This document shows, piece after piece, positions 51,546-60,412 of a stretch of 64,000 nucleotides of DNA. The stretch is from the NCBI GenBank assembly GCA_023053575.1, contig JAKZAP010000018.1:8618001-8682000 (forward strand), given 5' to 3'. A model generated the notes under the pieces. The model was not told the DNA's origin. It ran no database searches and saw only the letters and a program-made list of their open reading frames with translations. Numbering within the stretch: position 1 is the stretch's first letter; the number at the start of each line of letters is the position of its first letter. Made by a program: the position numbers and the translations under genes. This DNA is from Branchinecta lynchi (taxonomy: Eukaryota; Arthropoda; Branchiopoda; Anostraca; Branchinectidae).

Positions 51546-52971
51546 AGGAAACATTAGTCACTGGGGGAATTGTGACCAATTGCCCTTGAACCGAGAGTGT
51601 ATCGGGGCTTGAATCCCAAAAGTGACAACTAGACCCCAAGGCCCACAAGTACACCAAGTTTCAAATTAAAGAAACCACCGAGGAAAAAGAAACCACCGAG
51701 GAAAAGCTATTCGGTATTCTGATTGAACATGGATCCCTCGCGACCCTCCCCTCACACAAAAAATGACCATCATCACCAACCACTGTCACGAAGTGAAGCT
51801 TGCTTAACTTTGAGTTTGTATGATCCGTAAACTTTAGTTTATTACCGATCACTATGACAAACAATCCAAGTGGAAAGGTAGGCTATGCGAAAATTTGTTG
51901 TTAAGACAAACGAAACTTCCATGGCTCATTTTCCGTCGGGAAAAAGTGTAACTCATAAAAAAGGCAGCTGGAATTCTGGACCAAGATATTTGTTGTTCTA
52001 TGAAATGAACTCGAAGAAAGGCATCTGTGCGGTGCAAGGAAAAACTATTTAAGATACTTCATGGTACAGGGCAAACTATAGGTGAACTCTGCCATAAACA
52101 TAATACAAAAATACGGGAAATCAAATAATAAAAAAAACTGTTTTAAACAGCCGGTTCTGTTTTTTTTCGCCTGTTTAACAGCTGTTTCTGTTTTCGAAGT
52201 CATCATTTCTGTTAAAACAGAACAGGACCTGTTTTTAAGTTTCCTGTTTTCTTTCTGTTTCTGTTCTTATGTGACCTGTTTCTGCCTGTTCCTGCTTGAA
52301 TGCAAAAACAGAACAGTGCCCATGCCTACTTCGTACTACTTACTGTTTAAGTTCCAGTATCCAAAATTAGTTAAATACTGTAAAACTAGGCTCTGCTTTC
52401 ACCTGTTTTTCTTTTTTCTTTCTTTCTCGTTCCTTGTTTCCCTTATTTTCTCTCTTTTTCAATTAAAGTTGAAATCATTGGTTATTTTTTCGTCTCCTCC
52501 CTTTTTCTTTATATAGAGTATTCAATTAGTTGATCCTGTTTGTTGTTTAATTAATATCGGTTATTTCCCTCCCCTAGTCAAGAACTCCTTTTGTGCTTTC
52601 CTGGCAGGAATATTAACTGTGTATTTTTTTTTGTCTTTAAATATAGTCCAGTGAAACTGAAAAACCTGGAAAACTATTATACACGGCTTTGGGTGTTATA
52701 AGCCTTTTCCAAGTATATTGGCTTCTAGCAAGAACACGGCAGAAATTCAGATAATCGGTATTACGCATGAACTGCATGATACCCAAACACTTGTCGAGAG
52801 CAAGACATATATGGAAAATAGTGAAACGCGGCACGTGTGAAAATCAATGAGGTGTCTTTAGCAGATTAGAATGTAACATATGAAATTCGGGTCTCCGGGC
52901 TTGAGTATTAATGGATGTAATCAGGGATGTATCCTACATTTGCAATGAAGGTATGACGGGTCCTTTAAAGG

Positions 52972-53540
52972 ACACCTACCAAGTATCATCCCTATCTGTA
53001 TGACTTCCGTTAACATTGCCTGCAGAACTTCTTCTGGAATATTTTTTAACCAGTTAAAGGAACAGAAAACTTGACTCAAACTTGACTCGGGGAGCTAGCT
53101 GACATATCAAGAATGTAACCCTGAGTCGATATTGAGAGTAAGAAAAATTCTCGTTACGACCATTGCACTTTCCAGGCAGTTTCCAAAAATTCGACTTGAC
53201 ACCTACCAAGTATCATCCCTATCTGTATGACTTCCGTTAATATTGCCTGCAGAATACCCAAATACGAACTAGTGTTTCCAAGCTATGATTTTTGCTCCAT
53301 TTTGCCTCTGTCCTTATTTCAGTAACGAACAATTTCAGAAATGAACAAAATGTCTCCAATCAACCCTTCTTCTGGAATATTTTTTAACCAGTTAAAGGAA
53401 CAGAAAACTTGACTCAAACTTGACTCGGGGAGCTAGCTGACATATCAAGAATGTCCCCTAAGTCAATATTGAGAGTAAGAAAAATTCTCGTTACGACCAT
53501 TGCAGTTTCCAGGCAGTTTCCAAAAATTCGACTTTTGACT
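52972..53540. repeat. Recent tandem duplication with a 110-bp length difference
   Basis: GACACCTACCAAGTATCATC to CCAAAAATTCGACTT occurs at about 52972-53198 and again from 53199. The second copy has about 110 bp extra after GCCTGCAGAA. Shared parts differ at only a few positions. Confidence 0.85.
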
Positions 53541-53565
53541 TAGTAGAAAAAAAGCAAAAGGTTTG

Positions 53566-53635
53566 TGTGCCGGGAGTAGGGATCGAACGCACGACCTCTT
53601 GACTACTACCTCGACACTATGGCCGAAACACGGCC
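53566..53635 (-). ncRNA. tRNA-like / tRNA-derived SINE head
   Basis: Minus-strand reading contains a B-box-like GCGTTCGATCCCTACTCCC and an A-box-like CATAGTGTCGAGG about 25 bp upstream. It lacks a convincing cloverleaf and ends in a T-rich stretch, so it is more likely a tRNA-derived SINE than a working tRNA. Confidence 0.4.
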
Positions 53636-54169
53636 GAAGGTGAACTTTTACAGTGCATCAAAGGGGCAAGGGCCTGCAGCTAGCTTTGGGAACACTAAGG
53701 AGGGGGTTCGAGATAACAAAGAAGGGGGGTCCTGTCGACAATAAGTCCCTGTATCTTTATCTAAGCCCCCCAGGTCGGTTTGATGGCCGAAAGTTGCGTA
53801 GTCAAGTTTGCTGTGCCTTTAAGCCCAAACGTATGTCTAGAAGAAATTCCAATACGATCAGGCCGGACGGCGCTGTACAAGATTTGAATGAATTGCACTT
53901 TTTGTTTTGGAGTCTGCATGTACAAACCTCCAGAAACAAACATCCCTGTTTTGAAGACGTCACGCTCAGGAGAAGAATGCTCTCCGTGGTCATGTCTGCA
54001 AATGCATTCTTCATGGTGTGTTCAAGTATGGTTTCATTGTTCAAATGTCCTTTAAGATTGAGAGATATTTATTCTTAGAACTGTAAGTGCCGACATGATT
54101 GCATACATAAGTGAGGCTTGCGCGGTCAGCGCCTTATCAGAGTAGGACAAGAAAGTAAAACTTTGTTTA

Positions 54170-54382
54170 ATTTAGTTTTTGTTGTGTGGTAATTTGGAGG
54201 TCAGTTGTATTCGCGAGAACACTCGGTGAGTTGTTTTATTTTATTATAAAGATAGCTGTTTCCCAAACAACGGGCCATAGAGCCCTTGGGATTTTGTTTA
54301 ATGAATAGTTTTTTTTTTTGTCTATGTTAGTGTCAATTGTGTATAAGTTTGTCAATAAAAAGAACTTGAACTTGAATTAGGG
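54170..54382 (+). mobile_element. Retroelement 3' end with TTGAAC tail
   Basis: GGGCCATAGAGCCCTTGGGA then TGTATAAGTTTGTCAATAAA, AGAACTTGAACTTGAATTAG. A polyadenylation-like AATAAA followed by a short repeated tail. Confidence 0.5.
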
Positions 54383-54562
54383 TCGAAGAAGAAAGCACAA
54401 CGGGGAACTGTGACCTCGCGAAGACTGGCATATGACGAGCCCTTGCCACTATATATGTCAAACTAGAACTAATATTTCACACTTCCAAACCACTATTTTT
54501 TAGTTTTTTTTCGTCAATTTGTATAAAAAGTCTTCAGTATAAACGATGGTCGAAGGAGGGGC

Positions 54563-54661
54563 TTACTTGGCAGAAAATTGTGATGCATCGGCTTTCTGCT
54601 GAACCATTTTTCCCCATCCTCCACGCCCCATATCGTAGTCAGTTCGGTATTCATCTCGGAC
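54563..54661 (-). CDS. NCBP2: NCBP2 last exon
   Basis: Acceptor [29 protein letters not shown] and a variable tail ([12 protein letters not shown]), stop TAA. Confidence 0.92.
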   Translation of the reverse strand, partial: VRDEYRTDYDMGRGGWGKMVQQKADASQFSAK

Positions 54662-57600
54662 CTAAGAGAAAACGTGTAAATGATGGAACATATAGTTCAT
54701 GTACAGTAGCTTATAAATGTTTTCACACATGATTACGGTCCCAAAATTTCGCAGACACCGTTAATTTAGTTAGAATTTTGGTATTTGTTAGCATATCCTT
54801 ATTATTAAGTAAGTAAGTAATATATTTGTAACCCGCTATTATTTTCATCTAATCGCTTCTTGTTCTTACTAATAGCATAAACAGTAGAAAGCTTCTTTAA
54901 AATTCCTTGAAGAATTTGTTAAGATACAAACTGGATATTCGAAGTTACGATTGTCTCGAAATGACTGGCGAACCTGTTTTCTCGTGAAGTAAGAGGCTTA
55001 TACTTATTTACGTATTACTTATTACATACCTGTTTCAAATGATGTTTCTGGGGGGGGGGGGGGTCCGAAAACAGCAGCCGTCTTTAAAACAGAATCTCAG
55101 CATCGGCTCTACTCTACAACAATTCCTAAATTACCGCTCTAGAACTTTCGATACTAGAAACCAATCCTGTTCGATGTCACAGAACGGGTAAGTCAGCTCA
55201 GATTTTTTCAAGCGATACTTCGGCCCTTCTTGGCAGGGGTTCTCGTCAGGCAGGATCTGAAGACGGATACTTCAATAAAATACTGCAGTATTTTTATTGC
55301 AAGTTATCTTAGCTTACTTATCCGTTTCGAGCCACCATTTTTTTTTTTTTACCATATATACCAATTTTACTCTTCTTCTAGCTTTCAGGTTTTTGCTAAT
55401 AAATTAGATCGATTAATTGATTGAAATGAACCGAAGTCCTCTTCGGCTGAAGGAGTACTTAAAAATGTTAACTGCTTTATCGTTCGAATTTTTTTAGACA
55501 TCTATTTTATTTTGTATATATTAGATTAGTAAGTACAAATTCTAGCTGCGGCATAATGAAGCCCCTTGGCAAGGAAGGTCCAAATATTGACGGCTGACTA
55601 ATCTGCCTACTAGAAACGGAAGGAAAAACAGGGTTCATCTCTGCTTCCAGATTTCCGAGAATACTTTTTTCCGGAAGCGGATTATTCTCTGTTTGCCCCC
55701 CCCCCCTCGCCTCACTATCAGCATCCATAACATAGATACAGTGCGGCAGATTCTTAAATGACACCTCGCACAACATTAGTTGTACACCGTAGACAAAAAT
55801 CTTGCAGTATTTGCTACTGGGATTAATATTCAAATAATGTATACAACGGATACGTCAGCTACGATGCCAAGAAGGGCCAAAAAATCGCTGATGAAGCATC
55901 GTAGCTGACGTATCCGTTGTATACATTATTTGAATGTATGTTTCAAAGTCAGCTTGGGCTCAAGGAATATTTAACTGGGATTAATCTTTTCTCTAATAAG
56001 ATTTGCTGCGGTTAACTTCCATCCTTACTCGGAGAAACTTCTTACAGTGTAGTTGTAGTGCAGACAGTCTGCCACTTGGGGAGAGAAGGCGGTATATTGG
56101 GAGGGCAAAGGGTCGGTCAGGTGTGGTAGTATGGATGAGAAGTTGAAACATTTGTTGTGTGAATGCGAAAATTTGAGGGAACTTGGGTTAGAAGTTTTTG
56201 GAGTAAATGAAAGAGGGGTGGACGAACAATGGATGTTCAGGGTCATGGGGAAAAGTTGTTTTTTAAGTATTAAAAAGTTGCAGAGGTTCCTCAGGGTAGC
56301 CCTAGACCATAGGGATAGGTGCTTATACAATATATTATTTTGTTTTTTTGTGTTTGTTTTTCATGTATTTGCCATGGCCCTTGGCTCTTCGTGTAAATAA
56401 ACTCTTATCTTATTTTATCATAGTGTTTGTGCAGAGATGTTCCGAGATATCTGACCCCTTTACAACCAAGCTACACCGTAAGAAGTTTCTCCGAGTAAGG
56501 ATTAAAGTTAACTGCAGTATTTGCTTCTTGGATTAATCTTATCTCTACCGGGATAAGATTAATCGGAATTAGAGATAATCTTATCTCATTAGAGACAAGG
56601 TTTAATCCCAGCAGCAAATACTGCAATATTTTTTTTAGTGTATGTTTACAGAAAGTTACACTGTTTCGGCTTTTCTTAGCCTCTTCCCATTTCCCTTGCC
56701 TTGGATGACAATCTTGGCAAAATTGACATCCGGTCTCCTGACGAATCAGCTCCTCGGAAACAATGGTCGGGAATGATGCGTCAGGTAAAGAGAACAAACG
56801 TGATAATCAGCATATCGCTGATCGAGAAGATAGGATACACTTATGAAGTGCAGAATCTCGGGAACGGGAATGAATGGAAATACTACTGAAGCAGAATGAA
56901 TTACTACCATAATGCAAGTATGATGTGGAATATATTTGATGAACAGAAAAGAGAAAATTTCAATTTTGAAAGTGACGGGTAGTGCAAAACTTTCATCGCT
57001 AGAAAGGTTCGCACCTTCTTTTCTTCTTCTGAAGCAACCTCCCTATCAGCATCCATCTCACAGATATAGTAATAATTCAACAGATCCATATGTTAATAAA
57101 CAGAAAAGCTAAAATTAATTTATATGAATATATAAAAAATTTTACTGAACATAATGAAACACATATCCTACAAGAGTCTTACATAAACGGTGATGATGCA
57201 AGCTGTCCGAAGTTCCATTACAAACAACACAAGGATGCGCAGTTTCAACAGATAACACTTAGGATGTTAGCTCTTACATTTTTGAAACGTTACGCATTAA
57301 AAGGTTAGGCATACAATACAAGATGAACCGAAACACCGCCGAAAAACATCTGCTGACTTTTTTGTTTGTCATGATATCGGAAAAGTCAGCAGATCCTTTT
57401 TTCGACGTCCTGGCAATGCTTCTTGTGCATAACGTTTAATGCACAACGTTTGCAAAATCGTAACAAACAACATCCCAAGTCTCATCTGTTGAAACTGCAC
57501 ATCCTTCTGTTATCTCTTATGGGACTTCTGACCGTTCTGAGATCACCAGGGCATTTAGCTTGCCACTTGGTGAAAGACGAAAGTATTTGGGAAGTGTTAG

Positions 57601-59063
57601 GGAGAAATCTGGTCCTTACTTTTGTCCAATCTGCGGTGAGGGAGATGAGGATCTAATTCATTTTATGTGTGGTTGTGATGAAATTAAGGATCTGAGGGAG
57701 GAAGTTTTTAAGGGAGGAATTCATGGAGGAAGTGGTTGATAAATATTATGCGGAGTAGGGATTTGTTAGTATAAGAAACCTGGCGACGTTCCTCAGAGTG
57801 GCCAGTCTTCACAGGGAAAGGTGTTTGGGTGGAGTTTAGTGAGAAATAGTAGTGTGACCGTTTATTTTTGTATTTACATGTACTTGTTTATGTTAGTTTG
57901 TTATGGCCCTTGGGGTTTCAAGGCATATAAATATCATATCATTGTGGGAATAATAGGAACTAAGTCACATGGTGGCTCTGAACTCGAATACGAAGAACCA
58001 GCTTTAGCTGAAGGAGTCCTTATGACGATGGTCTTCCTATTCACCGACCAAAGAGAGCACACGAAAGGAACTAGCCCCCTCCCGTGTCCGACGAACTAGA
58101 GCGTGTACGAAAAAGAGCCGTTTCAGTTACCGTATACTAGGTCAGCAAGTAACTTCAAGTTCTCATGAATCTCTCCTAACTGACTTATCCGTCACCTCAC
58201 TGCATGAACGTCGTAATAAGCTGATTTTCAGTGTATTTTCAAATTTTCACGTGGCAGGTCCGTTATGATATTGAAATTTTGTTTGTAAAACCCCATTGCA
58301 TATCAAATTTGTCTCTCCTTATCTCTCTCTTTCAAATTTGGCTATAAAATTCTTGCATCTGTCCAACATCGTACTTTCCTCCCACCTGAAGCGTCCATAG
58401 ACAATCGTACGCATTCGCAGCTGAAGCCAGATAAAATCAAAACAAAAAGCCACATTAATACGTTTGTGTCGCTTTTCGCTGTAATAAGATTGCCTGTGTA
58501 ACGTTAGTATTAGTATTGTATACCGTTATGTAACTTGTGAATGTTAAAAAGTATGATTTTTGTAAAGACAATCAAATTAGCTCACAAGCAAGTTTTTGTC
58601 TAATAAACCTTACTTACTTCCCTTATGCCGCATCATTACAACTTTTTTCTAAGATGTCAGAAAATCCTTCGAACCACCCATGGAAGAGTTTTTTGTTCTT
58701 GTTCTGGTTCTGTTGCTGTTGTTGTTATTCTTTCTTTTTATTTTTGTGGTTCATTATTAAGTTAATTTGTTAGAAGTTAGTTTCTTGTTTTTTTTTTGTA
58801 TGGTGTGATGTCTTTCCTATCCTCTTTTATGTATTCATACTCCGCCTTTCTCTTTGTGAGTGTATGATGGGTCATAAATAAATTATTATTATTATTATTA
58901 TTAAACGACCAGAAAAGTTCTTACCTGTCCCCCACTTTTGCCTCGTCCATACTGCCGACCTTCCAAGAATCCTGCGTCCCAATCTGTTCGCACAATCCTA
59001 TCATCCAATCGAGTACCATTAACGTATCTCATAGCCATTTCAGCATCAGTACGGGTGTAGTAC
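54563..59063 (-). CDS. NCBP2: Nuclear cap-binding protein subunit 2 (CBP20), last two exons
   Basis: CBP20 is the RRM subunit of the nuclear cap-binding complex; with NCBP1 it binds the m7G cap and links transcription to splicing, export and decay. Exons: 59063-58925 (46 codons plus one base) and 54661-54563 (32 codons and TAA), GT...AG, phase 0 between them. They encode [45 protein letters not shown], then [18 protein letters not shown] and a short tail. This is the last part of the RRM and the C-terminal arm. The RTDWD block, and Arg/Tyr residues of QYGRG and VRDEYR, are cap-contacting positions in the human protein and are preserved. The N-terminal half (RNP1/RNP2) is not seen up to 64000. 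The intervening 4.3-kb intron is full of retroelement debris. The identification is secure although partial. Confidence 0.93.
55260..55425 (+). mobile_element. Possible retroelement tail (TTGAT)
   Basis: T-rich sequence ending AATTAGATCGATTAATTGAT and TGAAATG, similar in style to the LINE tail at 20680. Weak evidence. Confidence 0.3.
55783..56051. mobile_element. TA-MITE (CACTGTAAAAA family) carrying a fold-back insertion
   Basis: TACACCGTAGACAAAAATCT and GAGAAACTTCTTACAGTGTA are the family ends, with GCAGTATTTGCTACTGGGAT next to the left one. The interior is replaced by the fold-back at 55828-55935. Confidence 0.7.
55828..55935. mobile_element. Perfect fold-back element, 39-bp arms
   Basis: 55828-55866 (ATTCAAATAATGTATACAAC...) is the exact reverse complement of 55897-55935. 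The 30-nt loop contains CCAAGAAGGGCC and CGCTGATGAAG. A partial copy with loop and one arm is at 9252-9346. Confidence 0.88.
56052..56410 (+). pseudogene. Non-LTR polymerase C-terminus
   Basis: [18 protein letters not shown], a break, then [15 protein letters not shown] and [16 protein letters not shown]. The Cys-rich knuckle and FLRVA-x-HR-RCL ending are shared with 57480-57840 and 60100-60240. The tail is AATAAACTCTTATCTTATTT. Confidence 0.65.
56472..56642. mobile_element. TA-MITE (CACTGTAAAAA family), third copy
   Basis: TACACCGTAAGAAGTTTCTC and TTTTTTTAGTGTA ends with inner arms ACTGCAGTATTTGC and GCAGCAAATACTGCA around GGGATAAGATTAATC words. Confidence 0.7.
56680..56784 (+). CDS. Unassigned exon-like segment, phase 0-0
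   Basis: Between a TTTTCTTAG acceptor and a GTAAAG donor lie exactly 35 open codons: [20 protein letters not shown] then [15 protein letters not shown]. The composition and clean boundaries look like a real exon. It is on the plus strand inside the NCBP2 intron. The DDNLGKIDI...W-x-MM pattern is faintly like the end of a C2 domain, but I do not recognise the protein. No partner exon was found. It could be an exon of an overlapping gene, a pseudogene scrap, or chance. Confidence 0.35.
57090..57840 (+). pseudogene. Non-LTR polymerase C-terminus split by a fold-back
   Basis: [19 protein letters not shown] before the fold-back; [49 protein letters not shown] and [17 protein letters not shown] after it. 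The C-P-I-C-G...H-F-x-C-x-C knuckle is characteristic of the region following LINE reverse transcriptases. A stop interrupts the frame. Confidence 0.65.
57231..57506. mobile_element. Fold-back element with central hairpin
   Basis: AAGGATGCGCAGTTTCAACA and TGTTGAAACTGCACATCCTT are opposing ends, with AACGTTACGCATTAAA and TTTAATGCACAACGTT further in. At the centre ATCTGCTGACTTTT faces AAAAGTCAGCAGAT. Related sequence is at 63819-64000. Confidence 0.7.
57955..58903 (+). pseudogene. Non-LTR 3' end with ATT tail
   Basis: [12 protein letters not shown], a frameshift, then [17 protein letters not shown] and FSVFSNF, later [20 protein letters not shown] and [10 protein letters not shown] with stop. 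This is the standard polymerase C-terminus of jockey/CR1-like LINEs, shifted at several points. It ends in ATTATTATTATTATT, only about 20 bp from the NCBP2 exon. Confidence 0.65.
58925..59063 (-). CDS. NCBP2: NCBP2 penultimate exon
   Basis: Acceptor TATTTTGCAG, one base completing the preceding codon, then [16 protein letters not shown] to GKSGGQ. Donor GTAAGA. Confidence 0.93.
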
Positions 59064-59203
59064 CTGCAAAATAACCATTGTTACGACGTAAGTTGTATAA
59101 GGGACTTAACCAGGACTTCTTGGTCATAACCCCATATTCACACTACGGTTCATACTAACTCATCCTTGTTGTGGAGTCTTATGAACATTTGACGGATAAC
59201 CGA

Positions 59204-59631
59204 CACAGATGGACGAATCCGACCATGAAAGGATTCGAATCCAAATCCAGGGCTAGGTACGAATCCGATACCGAATCCACCATTTCATACTGAAGATTCG
59301 AACCCAGAATCGAATCCGGATTTGAATACGACCTTAATAAAAATCAGAGGTGATATAAAGCATTGATAGCTAAGGTAATCAGATAACGAGATAGCTTACT
59401 GAGGATGGTTGGTGTTGGAGACAAAAAGGTTGGATTGTCTAGGCCCACTGTGTAAAAATTGGAGAAAAGGAAACTGGAAGGATGTAGACTAGAAATTTGA
59501 GCAGATTCGTAAGACTGAGGGTTTGGAATCCCAGTCCGAATCCGAATCAAGCCTGACAAGTACAAGATCCGGGCCAAAGACACGGTTTGTGGATTCGAAT
59601 CCGAATCCAAATCCGGATTCACCCATCTCTG
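59204..59631. mobile_element. hAT MITE, second copy of the CAGAGATGGGCG family
   Basis: CACAGATGGACGAATCCG and CCGGATTCACCCATCTCTG ends, 428 bp, interior matching 50012-50478. Flanks ATAACCGA (59196-59203) and ATAACATA (59632-59639) agree at six of eight positions. It starts 140 bp upstream of the NCBP2 exon, within its upstream intron. Confidence 0.78.
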
Positions 59632-59774
59632 ATAACATAATTAGCAAGAATAAAAGGAGTGAAAACATTTGATCCGCGCATGACATGTGGTTTGCTCATT
59701 TTATAAACGCGTAAAAAGACGTACTCCGGCTATGGTCGCGCGGTAGCTCTTAAATATTCTCTTAACCAAGTCAT

Positions 59775-60290
59775 TTGTTTAATGCTCTGGTAACACCACA
59801 ACCTCTTTATGTTTCCCCATACAGGATAATCTTATTAGCGCAGAAGAAAGACGAGGACAAATATTACAAATTAGCAAAATATATATTAAGATTGCAACCG
59901 TCGCGTTTGAATTCTGATGACACGCGTGAAAAAGCTCTAAAAAGCTCCTTCTCTGCTATTCTGGCGTAACCAATGTTCTGCGTTAGAAGTGCTAATTTAA
60001 ATTAGCAAAGCACCTGCCACATCTCTCACAATTATGCCACTGCCACACGCGTGTGAGTGTGATTCACATGCTTTGCAATTGTATTGAGCTGAGTGACTGG
60101 AAAAGAGGAGTACGGTGTGTGCGTATTTGACGAAGAGTGGTTAAAACGAATTTTTAAGGATGAGTGTTTTGCTGTAATAAAGAAAATGGGGCGATTTTTG
60201 AGGCTAGCGGTGGAACACCGAAGTAGATTTTTGGAATAAGTAAAACAAATTAAAAGGAAAAGAGTATTATTATATGATAATATTTGTTTT
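59775..60290 (+). pseudogene. Non-LTR remnants
   Basis: KDEDKYYKLAKYILRLQPS at 59850 resembles the YYKxxKYxxxLP segment of LINE C-termini. 60125-60238 reads FDEEWLKRIFKDECF and KKMGRFLRLAVEHRSRFLE with a stop, matching the endings at 56280 and 57790. Confidence 0.5.
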
Positions 60291-60412
60291 TTTCGTATGT
60301 TAAATTTTTTTCAAGTATTACCCTTTCTAAAGCCTCCTCGTCTCTTACCAAAAATCATCGAAAACTGGGCCCAACCAGCGCGTGACCTTCTCTCCTGTCC
60401 CCTGACCCATCA

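Larger units (their letters stand above)
49411..52328. mobile_element. hAT-like composite element with perfect 8-bp duplication
   Basis: TAGGCATGGGCACTGTTC and GAACAGTGCCCATGCCTA are perfect inverted ends. CTTCGTAC flanks both sides (49403-49410, 52329-52336). Sub-terminal regions on both sides are CTGTTTCTGTTTCTG-rich. The interior holds at least two younger insertions, including 50012-50478 and 50500-51545. No transposase is recognised in what remains. Confidence 0.85.

Noticed and set aside
52082..52516. 144-codon hydrophobic open frame
   Set aside because: It covers the CTGTTT/poly-T low-complexity end of the hAT element and continues past its border at 52328, so it spans an insertion edge.
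53566..53635. Functional tRNA gene
   Set aside because: A- and B-box-like words are present but no seven-base acceptor stem or clear anticodon arm could be paired, so it is listed only as tRNA-like.
53653..54078. 141-codon open frame on the plus strand
   Set aside because: No recognisable domain, no splice or start context, and an overlapping minus-strand frame of similar quality. Likely degenerate repeat sequence.
55867..55896. Hammerhead ribozyme in the fold-back loop (GAAA and CTGATGA words)
   Set aside because: CTGATGA and GAAA occur in the wrong order and spacing, and no stem II or GAAAC after CTGATGA can be drawn. The 9252 copy does not help.
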